Assembly: GCA_023419175.1 (NCBI GenBank)
Contig: JAEZYG010000003.1
Coordinates: 1 to 24,677 of the forward strand
DNA length: 24,677 nt
DNA from: Actinomycetes bacterium
Lineage (GTDB): Bacteria; Actinomycetota; Actinomycetes; Propionibacteriales; Propionibacteriaceae
Direction: 5' to 3'
The notes beneath the pieces are model-generated. The model had not been told where the DNA came from. It made no database searches and saw nothing but the letters and a program-made list of their open reading frames with translations. Position 1 is the stretch's first letter; every line of letters starts with the position of its first letter. This document shows, in pieces, positions 17,165 through 24,400 of this stretch. The position numbers and the translations under genes are program-made.

Positions 17165-17192
17165 GGGGCACGATATCGTCATATCGTGCCCC
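17165..17192 (-). terminator. Hairpin downstream of leuS
   Basis: GGGGCACGATAT (17165-17176) and ATATCGTGCCCC (17181-17192) form a perfect 12-bp stem with a 4-base loop, starting 6 bases past the leuS stop on the leftward transcript. Only ATTATCC follows, so it is GC-rich but poor in U. It separates leuS from comEA. Confidence 0.7.
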
Positions 17193-17198
17193 TATCCT

Positions 17199-19688
17199 CT
17201 AATCCTTCGCCGGCACCAAGCTGACCATCTTCGGTAGACGTGTGATGATCTTAACCACCTCACGTCCATCAAGAGAACGCTGGACATTCTCATCGGCAAG
17301 GGCTAAAGCCACCGCTTCATCTTCGGTGATCTCAGGCGAAACATCGAGTTTCGCTCGCACCTTGCCTTGAATTTGGACCACCATCACCACAGAGGATTTC
17401 ACCAATAGTGCTGGATCAGCACTAGGCCATGTGGAATTGGCAATCGATGGGGATTCTCCAAGGCATTCCCACATTTCCTCAGCGACATAGGGAGCAAAGA
17501 GGCTGAGGGATTGAGCGATAAAACGAACCGCTTCACTCACAGCAGGATCGGCAGCACCACAGCCATTGTCAATCGCCTTACGAGTGGTATTGACCAATTC
17601 CATGATGCGCGCGATCGCCACATTGAACCGTCCGCTATCGAGAAGTTCGCTGATCTGAGCAATCGCACTGTGAGTAGCTCGCCGTAGGTCGCCATTTCCT
17701 TGGCTATAGCGCTCCTGAGGACTCACCTCGACCTCTGTCGCCAGACGATATGCGCGCTGTAAGAATTTCAACGAGCTGGCAGGCGAAACATCTGCCCAGT
17801 CGATATCGTCTTCAGGAGGACCAGCAAAGACTACGGTTAAACGTACCGCATCCACACCATAGAGATCGATCTGCTCACCTAAATCCACACCATTGCCCAA
17901 GGATTTACTCATCGCTTTTCCTTGGTTGATGACCTGTCCTTGGTTGAGTAGGCGTTTCATCGGCTCATCAAATGGGATCATGCCCATGTCATGAAGAACT
18001 TTGGCGAAGAAACGCATATAGAGCAAGTGCAAGATCGCATGTTCTACACCGCCCACATATTGCTGGACGGGCATCCAGCGCTCAACATCTGCGGTATTGA
18101 AAGGAGCTTTGTCATAACCAGGTGAGCAGTAGCGATAGAAATACCATGAGGAATCAACGAAGGTATCCATCGTGTCGGTATCTCGTTGCGCTGGAGCTCC
18201 ACAGTGCGGACACGATACCTCACGCCAAGCACGCGCTGCCTCTCCAGCTAGAGGAGAAGTTCCTTGGGGGGCGAGTTCTTCTCCTCTCAAATCGGGTAAT
18301 TCCACCGGCAATTGATCGCTAGGAACGGGGACTTCTCCACAGTTTTCGCAATGGATGATCGGAATGGGACATCCCCAGAAACGTTGACGGCTTAACAACC
18401 AGTCACGCAGACGGTAGGTGACGGTAGCCTTTCCCGTCCCCTTGCTTTCGAGCAGCTCAATGGTGCGAGCTATACCCTCTGCTTTGGAGTCGATCCCGTC
18501 CAAAGGACCAGAATTGATATAGCGTCCATCGGAAGTGATCGCCACATGAGAAGATGCGGGATCTTCTTCCCCACTATCGATCACCATACGGACGGGCAGA
18601 TCATAGGCGAGAGCGAATTCCAAATCGCGATCGTCATGAGCTGGAACCGCCATGATGGCTCCCGTCCCATAATCGGACAAGACGTAGTCAGCAGCCCACA
18701 TCGGGATCTTTTCACCATTGACAGGGTTGATGGCGTAACGTCCTAAGAAGACACCTGTCTTTTGGTGGGTGGTGGATTGACGTTCGATTTCGCTATGTCT
18801 TTTCACCTGTTCGAGATAATCGTCGAAGGCTGGGCGCTGCTCATCGCTAACCAATTCAGCAGCCAAAGCCGAATCAGGAGCGACGACCATGAAGGTAACC
18901 CCGTAGAGGGTATCTGGACGGGTGGTAAAGACGGTGATCGGCTCATCGCGCCCGTCAACGACAAAATCGACAAATGCTCCTTGTGAACGTCCAATCTAAT
19001 TGCGCTGCATCGCCAAAACTCGATCAGGCCAGCCTCCCTCCAGTTGCTCCATATCGTCGAGAAGGCGTTGGGCGTAATCGGTGATCTTGAAATACCATTG
19101 ATTGAGCTTGCGCTTTGTTACAGCCGAATGGCAACGTTCGCATTCTCCATTGACGACCTGTTCATTTGCCAAGACGGTTTGATCCTTCGGGCACCAATTC
19201 ACCCATGAATCTTTACGATAAGCCAGACCGCGCTCATAGAATTTCAAGAAAAGCCATTGTGTCCACTGATAATAATCGCTATCAGAGGTATGGAGTTCCC
19301 TTGTCCAGTCGAGAGAAAGCCCATAACGCTTAAAGGAACCTTTTTGAGTCTCAATATTCTTATATGTCCACGTAGCTGGATGCTGGTTGGATTTGATCGC
19401 CGCATTTTCTGCAGGTAGACCGAATGAATCCCAACCGATGGGGTGGACAACCTCATAGCCTTGCATTCTCCACAGACGAGCTAAAACATCGCCCATGGCA
19501 TAGGCTTCGGCATGTCCCATATGGAGGTCACCGGACGGGTAGGGGAACATATCGAGCACATAGCGACGTTCCTTAGTCGTTTGCTCGTCAGCAACGAAGG
19601 TTTGATCCTCTTGCCAAACCCTTTGCCATTTTTCTTGAGCGGCCGCGGCATCGTAGACGGCTCGCTGACCGATTCCCCTCTGGTTCAC
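17199..19688 (-). pseudogene. leuS: Leucyl-tRNA synthetase with an in-frame amber codon
   Basis: LeuS charges tRNA-Leu with leucine. The frame runs 830 codons, a normal bacterial length, but codon 231 is TAG. Before it are PYPSGDLHMGHAEAYAMGD (HMGH at 56-59), a CPKD/CERC zinc-like element and a stretch ending LAMQRN. After it the same frame continues IGRSQGAFVDFVVDG and TTRPDTLYGVTF, then the CP1 editing motif HDDRD (about 351-355), CENC/CPHC, AMSKS (592-596) and the C-terminal domain to a TAG stop at 17199. No frameshift exists: 35 sense codons link the amber codon to the next ATG at 18890. The GTG at 19688 is chosen because AGGAGA precedes it; an ATG twelve codons upstream lacks one. Labelled as a pseudogene because it is interrupted, although an error or suppression is equally possible. 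Confidence 0.85.
18996..18998 (-). other. Amber codon replacing the conserved Trp of leuS
   Basis: The plus strand reads CTA here, so the gene reads TAG between AAT (Asn) and ATT (Ile). The family motif is N-W-I-G-R-S, and a single G-to-A change turns TGG into TAG. Flanking codons on both sides match LeuS without a gap. Confidence 0.9.
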
Positions 19689-19840
19689 AGCAATTCTCTC
19701 CTGATAGCAGATCCATGCGGGCATACCCCACCACTTAGGCTAGACCTTTATGGCATTTCAGGCGAATTATCCTACAAGGACGATAAGGCTATACTTATAG
19801 AAAAATATAGATAACGGTATCAAAAGAATATTCTCTTAAT

Positions 19841-19853
19841 CTTATTAAATAAG
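19841..19853 (+). promoter_or_regulatory. AT-rich palindrome in the leuS/VIT divergent region
   Basis: CTTATTAAATAAG is a perfect odd-length palindrome about 85 bases before the transporter start, in an AT-rich 247-base spacer. A TATGAA (19915-19920) could serve as the rightward -10 element. Metal-responsive control of a VIT-family gene would be sensible, but the palindrome does not match the DtxR consensus and this is speculative. Confidence 0.2.
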
Positions 19854-19935
19854 GCTTTCCACACTGTGATCAGCCTGACCTGAAAAATATCTTTTCTTAC
19901 TTGTTCTTTTCTTTTATGAATTGCACAGTTGATAT

Positions 19936-20634
19936 ATGACCACTCAGCTCATCGATACCGAACCCACTCATCTTGCCGATAAATTGAATTGGCTTCGCGC
20001 TGGCGTTCTGGGCGCCAACGATGGAATTGTCTCTGTCGCCGGACTCGTCATGGGCGTTGCAGGCGCACAGACCAATTCGACCACATTGCTTCTCGCAGGA
20101 ATCGCTGGATTGGTCTCTGGAGCCTTATCGATGGCCGGAGGGGAATATGTTTCGGTCAGTTCGCAATCCGATACGGAGATCGCTGAATTGGCTAAACAAC
20201 GTCAGCGACTTGCCGAGAATCCCATTCGTGAGCGCGATGCCCTAGCTGACCTCTACCGTTCACGCGGTGTGAGCTCATGGTTAGCTCGCGAAGTTGCCGA
20301 TGAACTAAGCGCTAATGACGCCTTGTCCGCTCATGCTGAATTGCGTCTGGGGATCCGCGCCGATGAGCAGACGAATCCGTGGTCAGCAGCATTCGCTTCC
20401 TTCTTCTCTTTCGCAGCTGGCGCGCTCATTCCTTTGATCTTGATGGTCGCGACTCCTGCGCAAGGACGAGTGATCGCCACTATGATCGGAGTTGAGATCG
20501 CTTTGGCTTTGACCGGATATACCAGCGCTCGTCTCGGTGGAGCCTCCTGTGGTGCGGCGGTCGTTCGCAATATGTTGGTTGGAACGATCACGATGGGCAT
20601 CACCTACGGTGTCGGTATGTTCTTCAATATCTGA
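19936..20634 (+). CDS. VIT1/CCC1 family membrane transporter
   Basis: A 232-residue integral membrane protein of the VIT1/CCC1 family, whose members move ferrous iron or manganese out of the cytoplasm or into vacuoles. The signature LRAGVLGANDGIVSVAGLVM (about 20-39) lies in the first helix, followed by SGALSMAGGEYVSVSSQSD (about 61-79) leading into the cytoplasmic metal-binding helices. These are rich in Glu and Asp (residues about 80-140). Three more helices follow (about 150-232). The protein lacks the rubrerythrin-like N-terminal domain found in some relatives. There is no clear ribosome-binding site before the ATG, and a possible -10 element ends only 15 bases upstream, so the mRNA may have a very short leader. 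A strong terminator follows. Confidence 0.92.
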   Translation: MTTQLIDTEPTHLADKLNWLRAGVLGANDGIVSVAGLVMGVAGAQTNSTTLLLAGIAGLVSGALSMAGGEYVSVSSQSDTEIAELAKQRQRLAENPIRERDALADLYRSRGVSSWLAREVADELSANDALSAHAELRLGIRADEQTNPWSAAFASFFSFAAGALIPLILMVATPAQGRVIATMIGVEIALALTGYTSARLGGASCGAAVVRNMLVGTITMGITYGVGMFFNI

Positions 20635-20657
20635 TACCCCGTCAAGTTTTCATCTCT

Positions 20658-20694
20658 GCCTCTGGTCTCATTCGTTGCAGATGAGACCAGAGGC
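20658..20694 (+). terminator. Terminator of the VIT-family gene
   Basis: GCCTCTGGTCTCAT (20658-20671) and ATGAGACCAGAGGC (20681-20694) form a perfect 14-bp stem with a 9-base loop, 23 bases after the stop, followed by TTTATTAT. It is a clear intrinsic terminator lying between convergent genes. Confidence 0.88.
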
Positions 20695-20777
20695 TTTATT
20701 ATCTCATTGCATTCCGCCATATATTTTCTCTCCCTGCCCGATCTGTCCATAGATATGACGTATGCGATAAACCGAGG

Positions 20778-21752
20778 TCAATAGGTTAGACATTCATGGG
20801 TAAACGCTTGCTTCATGTGGGGCCATAGATGCGGATCGATCCCTAATTCATCAAGTTGATAGAAAAGTTCTATCGCGCTCACCTTCTCGATCTTTTCAGC
20901 CAGCTCACAGCAGATACGTCCAAAGACCGGTTGGGAATCTAGCCAACTGAGCAAAGCCAACACTCCCAGAGGGTGACTCTGTTCGCTCTTTGTCGTATGG
21001 GCAACCACATGCCTCCACAGATGATGATCGCTTTTCGCATGGGATTTTTCGAAAGAATCGAGAATGATATTGAGCCATAGTGGATGAGCGCTCATCACAG
21101 CTAAGCGTGCCAGATCATGATCGCTTACCGTCTTGCCTGAGCGGGCATCTTCCAGAATTTGACGGTAGAGATCTTCCACCTCATCGATATCTTTTGAGAC
21201 CAATTCCAATTCGGCACGGCATAGTCTCTTTTTCGACATATAGCTGGCACCACCACGTGGGGACTTCAACGATGCGATGATCTCATCTCTGCTATCGGGT
21301 GCAGCCAACCCCGCATAGATAGCTTCAACTACAGCAGGAGCGTCGCGTCCCTCAAAATAGATATCCACTATGCGTCCCTGTGCTCTATTGAGACGAGCTG
21401 AACGATAGCGATCGTGATCGACCGTTAAACAGTCGATGAGATGCTCATCATCTATCAATTCGTGGATGAGGGAGACAATCGTCATCTCCTGATCGAAGGG
21501 ACAGTAGATGAGAACCAAAAAATGGGCTTCTCTGTGTTGCTTCACAAGATAGATAAGTTGATCGCGAGCCTGAGGACGACTTTCTAAATTCTGACACGCG
21601 ATACTGAAACATCCCTGAATAGATCCCTCCTCGCACATGAGGACGACGACACTATTGTCAGGATGAAAGCCGATCAGATAGGGAATTACCCCGATAGCAT
21701 CGTTAGCATCGCGTATATGAATACTGTTCTTCTGTTCGCTATTGGCACTCAT
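20778..21752 (-). CDS. DUF4192 family protein
   Basis: The 324-residue protein opens with a block containing VIPYLIGFHPDNSVVVLMCE (about 23-42), the diagnostic start of the actinobacterial DUF4192 family (pattern P-Y-L-x-G-F-x-P-x-x-S-x-V-V). The middle contains a GRIVDIYF strand and Arg/Tyr-rich helices. The C-terminal half (about 215-324) carries the typical HPLWLNIILDSF, HPLGVLALLSWLDSQPV and DELGIDPHLWPHM segments, where relatives have similar WL.G.G..A. helices. The function is unknown to me. The ATG at 21752 is the natural start but lacks a good ribosome-binding site. The gene is divergent from the next membrane-protein gene with 93 bases between, so both probably use promoters in that short spacer. 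Confidence 0.82.
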   Translation of the reverse strand: MSANSEQKNSIHIRDANDAIGVIPYLIGFHPDNSVVVLMCEEGSIQGCFSIACQNLESRPQARDQLIYLVKQHREAHFLVLIYCPFDQEMTIVSLIHELIDDEHLIDCLTVDHDRYRSARLNRAQGRIVDIYFEGRDAPAVVEAIYAGLAAPDSRDEIIASLKSPRGGASYMSKKRLCRAELELVSKDIDEVEDLYRQILEDARSGKTVSDHDLARLAVMSAHPLWLNIILDSFEKSHAKSDHHLWRHVVAHTTKSEQSHPLGVLALLSWLDSQPVFGRICCELAEKIEKVSAIELFYQLDELGIDPHLWPHMKQAFTHECLTY

Positions 21753-21845
21753 GATGATGTCATGGGAGCAAGAAAGCCACAGTGAGCAAATATCTCTTTG
21801 CTGTGGATAACCTTTTCATTTGCTTACGTGCATAGACTGAAATCC

Positions 21846-22523
21846 ATGAGTGATCGCCTGTCTCCATCTGAGGGAAATGGCAGCGAAGCATGGGATCGCA
21901 CAGCATGCGATTGGAATCTTCAAGCCTCTACTCACCATGAGTCTTCTCCTTTATCCCCTCGCCCATCTGCGCAGCAAGAGGATTCAGATCCCTTACAGAG
22001 CAGCGATCATGTAACACTTCTCGATCGCGCTCAGCCGCAATCGAGAAAAGGAATTATTGCCTTCCTCATCTTCTCTATCGCTCTTGGAGCACTCGTCTTT
22101 TTCACTCAGCCTGCTCAACAAACCACTACCGTCTCCTCCCCATCACCTACATCTGCCCGTCCACTTCCCTCTCCTCGTTCTGCTGGAAGTTATGAAGGAT
22201 CCATACCTTTTGCCTCGTCAGATGTGAGCGGAATTTTCACCGTCAACTCCTCTGCTTGGGAGGGAAACACTCTGATCGCCAATGTCACGATTGAGGTTCA
22301 TGAAGGCTCCTTGGCCTATTCCTTCATTTTCATAGATACCGATGATGGGGATATATCCCCCAGCGATCGTCCACGGCGACGTAGCGATCTTTACGAAGGG
22401 ATTTTAGAAGAGGGTCAACGGATCACGGGAACCATCCGTTGCACGAAGAAACGTGGAGATACCAATATCATCCTTCGTGATCGTGGACGGAACAATCTGA
22501 CCACGATCCGCGTTGCAGGATAG
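21846..22523 (+). CDS. Membrane-anchored extracytoplasmic protein, unknown
   Basis: I do not recognise this 225-residue protein. It has an acidic, Ser/Pro/Gln-rich cytoplasmic tail (about 1-65), one hydrophobic helix GIIAFLIFSIALGALVFF (69-86), a Ser/Thr/Pro linker (about 90-125) and a C-terminal domain of about 110 residues rich in alternating hydrophobic and polar residues, probably all beta and exported. The overall plan resembles small actinobacterial proteins with an N-terminal tail, one anchor and an outside beta domain. The ATG at 21846 is chosen; a frame open to a TTG at 21798 would place a second hydrophobic stretch ahead of it and has no support. It is divergent from the DUF4192 gene and ends 12 bases before the small gene on the other strand. 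Confidence 0.7.
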   Translation: MSDRLSPSEGNGSEAWDRTACDWNLQASTHHESSPLSPRPSAQQEDSDPLQSSDHVTLLDRAQPQSRKGIIAFLIFSIALGALVFFTQPAQQTTTVSSPSPTSARPLPSPRSAGSYEGSIPFASSDVSGIFTVNSSAWEGNTLIANVTIEVHEGSLAYSFIFIDTDDGDISPSDRPRRRSDLYEGILEEGQRITGTIRCTKKRGDTNIILRDRGRNNLTTIRVAG

Positions 22524-22535
22524 TTTAAAGAATAT

Positions 22536-22706
22536 CTAGTGCCGTCTCCCTTGGGCGCGCGCCAGCAAGATATCGAGAATTTTCTCAGCTTCCTGACGAT
22601 CCTGGGAGGAAGGATCATTGGCTTCACGCGCTCGAATCGCCCGATCTCTATTCACCATCGCGGTGATCCCGTCATGACCAAATTTTGAGCCTTCACGTCT
22701 TTTCAT
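22536..22706 (-). CDS. Small conserved-type protein of 56 residues
   Basis: Translation gives a 56-residue polar protein opening MKRREGSKFGHDGITAMVNR and closing EAEKILDILLARAQGRRH, with a TAG stop. The ATG has GGGGGAGTC directly before it, a strong ribosome-binding site. From memory, actinobacteria have short proteins of this pattern (basic start, then A-R-E with a Pro/Ser turn, then a helix ending L-L-A-R-x-x-G-R), often unannotated. Charge and heptad-like spacing suggest one or two helices. The function is unknown. It stands between the convergent membrane-protein gene and tRNA-Pro, whose promoter abuts its start. Confidence 0.6.
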   Translation of the reverse strand: MKRREGSKFGHDGITAMVNRDRAIRAREANDPSSQDRQEAEKILDILLARAQGRRH

Positions 22707-22718
22707 GACTCCCCCATT

Positions 22719-22746
22719 TTGATTCTTTCCGATAGATCACTACACT
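22719..22746 (+). promoter_or_regulatory. tRNA-Pro promoter
   Basis: TTGATT (22719-22724) and TACACT (22741-22746) stand 16 bases apart, ending 11 bases before the mature tRNA start. Both hexamers are fair consensus matches. Confidence 0.55.
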
Positions 22747-22757
22747 AGTCCACGATC

Positions 22758-22830
22758 CGGGGCGTAGCGTAGTGGCTAGCGCGCCTGCTTTGGGAGCAGG
22801 AGATCGCAGGTTCGAGTCCTGTCGCCCCGA
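22758..22830 (+). tRNA. tRNA-Pro(TGG)
   Basis: Seven-base acceptor arms CGGGGCG and CGCCCCG pair fully. The D arm is GCGT/GCGC with loop AGTGGCTA, and the anticodon stem CCTGC/GCAGG holds the loop TTTGGGA, giving anticodon TGG (codon CCA). The T arm is GCAGG-TTCGAGT-CCTGT. The discriminator is A and CCA is not encoded. tRNA genes are common integration sites, and an accessory region follows this one. Confidence 0.95.
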
Positions 22831-23211
22831 CTCTTATTTTTCATTCCCTATCTTTTATGAAAAATCCCACGACATCATAAAAAAACGTTGGATGACGCCG
22901 TTGATACAAACTAACGGTGTGCGCGAGTTCGTGCTCGCTGCCTAAAACAGCGCGGTAACGCGGGGAATGCCGACCGGTTCGCCTCGATCAGTTACTTCAC
23001 GGAACGTTGACGCGGCTGCGTGTGCGGGATCGATTGCGGCGTGGCGGCGGCACGACAACCCGGTTTTGCACCCAACTCGCGGGTACAGCGCGGAGCCGTC
23101 AAAAGGTATCGGGGTCGCGTCAAAAGGTTTTCCTTGGAGGTATAGCCGAAGTTGACAATCAATGTCGGGTAGTGGATGTTCACCTCGGAACCGGCAGTGC
23201 CGGCTACCGCT
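22831..23211. other. Gene-poor junction between core and island
   Basis: About 380 bases without a supported gene. The first 60 are AT-rich; from about 22895 the sequence turns GC-rich with several small inverted repeats: CCGTT-N10-AACGG near 22901-22920, GCGAG/CTCGC at 22923-22938, CGCG-GTAA-CGCG near 22951, and CCGGCA/TGCCGG at 23191-23203 just past the last island gene. Frames over it on both strands look like noise. It may be a decayed mobile-element end or attachment region; the 3' end of tRNA-Pro is not repeated within the window. Confidence 0.45.
23097..23128 (+). repeat. Tandem-like direct repeat CGTCAAAAGGT
   Basis: The 11-mer CGTCAAAAGGT occurs at 23097-23107 and again at 23118-23128, 21 bases apart, in the gene-poor junction. 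Two close copies could be a protein-binding iteron or the edge of an insertion sequence. Confidence 0.5.
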
Positions 23212-23502
23212 TCACGAAACGCTCCGTAGTGCTTTCTTGATTGCTAGAAGAAATGGCTCGTCTTCGGCTTTAGTTTCCGGATCGAGTTCTTCGTAGGGAC
23301 GTATGGCTTCGTGCTTCGGGTCTTGTTTCATCATCCAGGCCGACCACGCATCATGCACGTCGGAGGCGGTGACATCGACTCCTTTGGCTCGCATTAATAC
23401 CGCGTAGATAACGAATAGCGAATCGGAATTGTCCGGGACAGAAGTGCCTTCCGGAAGAGCCTGCTTGATGCGTTCAGCATCTCGTTGGAGGTAGTTGTTC
23501 AT
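23212..23502 (-). CDS. 96-residue protein with RyR-like signature (possible DUF7701)
   Basis: Visible features are an N-terminal helix (1-16), a hydrophobic segment SLFVIYAVLMRAKGV (28-42), then DVHDAWSAWM (48-57), a short KHEAIRPYEEL stretch (63-73) and ETKAEDEPFLLAIKKAL (76-92). The order V-H-x-x-W, H-x-x-x-x-P-Y-x-x-L, K-x-x-D-x-x-x-x-x-A-I is that of the RyR domain, though the loop is shorter than usual. From memory it also fits a small actinobacterial family listed as DUF7701; both assignments need a profile search. The start ATG overlaps the membrane-protein stop as ATGA, so it is the last gene of a coupled trio after the TIR-like protein. It has no signal peptide or clear membrane helix. 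A nucleotide- or ligand-sensing role is conceivable but only inferred. Confidence 0.75.
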   Translation of the reverse strand: MNNYLQRDAERIKQALPEGTSVPDNSDSLFVIYAVLMRAKGVDVTASDVHDAWSAWMMKQDPKHEAIRPYEELDPETKAEDEPFLLAIKKALRSVS

Positions 23503-23972
23503 TGAAATATGACTCCTGTGACGAGGATCAGGTACAGACCGCCGAAGATGACGGGTATGACTCGCTCAATATTTCCTAGTTGCTGAAGGCCAACTAGTAC
23601 TTTTGATCGCTTATCTTCTGGTGGATCGTTTTGGCCAAGTTGATCCCACTCGTCCGTAAACGGTCTGACGGGCAGATGCTCGGCCTCAATTTTGTTGATC
23701 ACCTTGAATTTCGCTTCGTTCAGCCGACGATAGTTACGCAGGAGAAACCACCAGCACGCTGACACCAAGACACCTGCGATACACACCGATATGGCCATGA
23801 TGAGATCGGGCGCAGGCGTCTTTTTGAGTCCGATGACGGCAACGAGTGTCGTGTTCACGGTTAAGAAAAAGGCGTTCGCAGTTGCGCGCCGGGAGGAAAC
23901 TCGATCAGCCATCTCGACCGCGATCTTGTACACCTCGATGACTCGTGGATCGGGCTGCTCAGGGTCGTTCAT
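23499..23972 (-). CDS. RipA/8xMP-like small membrane protein
   Basis: The 157-residue protein has three hydrophobic helices: about 33-49, 57-77 and 138-156. The segment between helices two and three has NYRRLNEAKFKVINKIEAEH, then LPVRPFTDEWDQLG, which I recognise as the hallmark of the RipA-type octameric membrane protein family, seen from Francisella to actinobacteria. The region before helix one, VYKIAVEMADRVSSRRATAN, is also conserved there. Members often lie beside TIR-like genes, which suggests a membrane effector or pore role in defence; this is inference. The ATG at 23972 is chosen over a GTG 12 codons upstream because AAGGAAACCG precedes it and it overlaps the TIR stop as ATGA. The next gene overlaps in the same way. 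Confidence 0.8.
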   Translation of the reverse strand: MNDPEQPDPRVIEVYKIAVEMADRVSSRRATANAFFLTVNTTLVAVIGLKKTPAPDLIMAISVCIAGVLVSACWWFLLRNYRRLNEAKFKVINKIEAEHLPVRPFTDEWDQLGQNDPPEDKRSKVLVGLQQLGNIERVIPVIFGGLYLILVTGVIFQ

Positions 23973-24349
23973 CGGTTTCCTTGAATTAGTAATTTCAAGT
24001 TGCTCCACGTCCAGTCGTACATTTTATCGCTGCTAGAAGCTGTGGTGGGCGCCGTGCAGTACCGGCTTTTGTAGCCTTCCAAGAGGAAATAGGGGATTCC
24101 CTCCTCCTTCGCAATACTCAGTTCCGTCGCAACCCCATCAGCTGTGTGCGTGTACTCTCCGCAAAGAACGATCACCACGTCTGAGGCGCGAATCCTTCTG
24201 CGTGCTTCACTACGCCACGTTGGTGAGGCGGTCTTAATAGACCAGTCCGCGATTTCAAAGGGCGAATCAGAGTATCTCGCCTGTCCGACAAGAAGATCTT
24301 TAAGTCTTGCGTCGTGATCATAGTCGAAACTAATGAATGCCCGTTTCAT
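23969..24349 (-). CDS. TIR-like (ThsB/DUF1863-type) protein
   Basis: A 126-residue single-domain protein of the MTH538 TIR-like family, to which ThsB of Thoeris defence belongs. It begins KRAFISFDYDHD (2-13), followed by PFEIADWSIK (30-39), IRASDVVIVLCGEYTHT (53-69), GVATELSIA (72-80) and PYFLLEGY (86-93), then a C-terminal DKMYDWTWSNLKLLIQG (108-124). This forms a flavodoxin-like fold; Glu76 is the likely NAD-cleaving residue by analogy with ThsB-type TIRs. Such proteins can make cyclic ADP-ribose signals after phage sensing. AAAGAAAGGAACTCCC precedes the ATG at 24349, so I prefer it to the ATG seven codons upstream. The gene begins about 50 bases after the restriction gene ends and overlaps the membrane-protein gene by 4 bases (ATGA). 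Confidence 0.85.
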   Translation of the reverse strand: MKRAFISFDYDHDARLKDLLVGQARYSDSPFEIADWSIKTASPTWRSEARRRIRASDVVIVLCGEYTHTADGVATELSIAKEEGIPYFLLEGYKSRYCTAPTTASSSDKMYDWTWSNLKLLIQGNR

Positions 24350-24400
24350 GGGAGTTCCTTTCTTTGGCATCTGGCGGGAGTGTCCAGTTATTGGTCCAGC

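Noticed and set aside
17199..18890. Treating the C-terminal half of leuS as a separate gene
   Set aside because: The upstream 35 codons in the same frame encode conserved LeuS sequence, so an internal start would drop the editing motif; one interrupted gene explains it better.
19689..19800. T-box or leader-peptide attenuator before leuS
   Set aside because: The leader is short and I see no T-box core motif, no Leu-codon run and no terminator hairpin.
22992..23240. Open frames on both strands in the GC-rich junction (for example 23007-23240 + and 22992-23183 -)
   Set aside because: Low-complexity, Arg-rich or irregular translations without start signals; long frames are expected by chance in GC-rich DNA.
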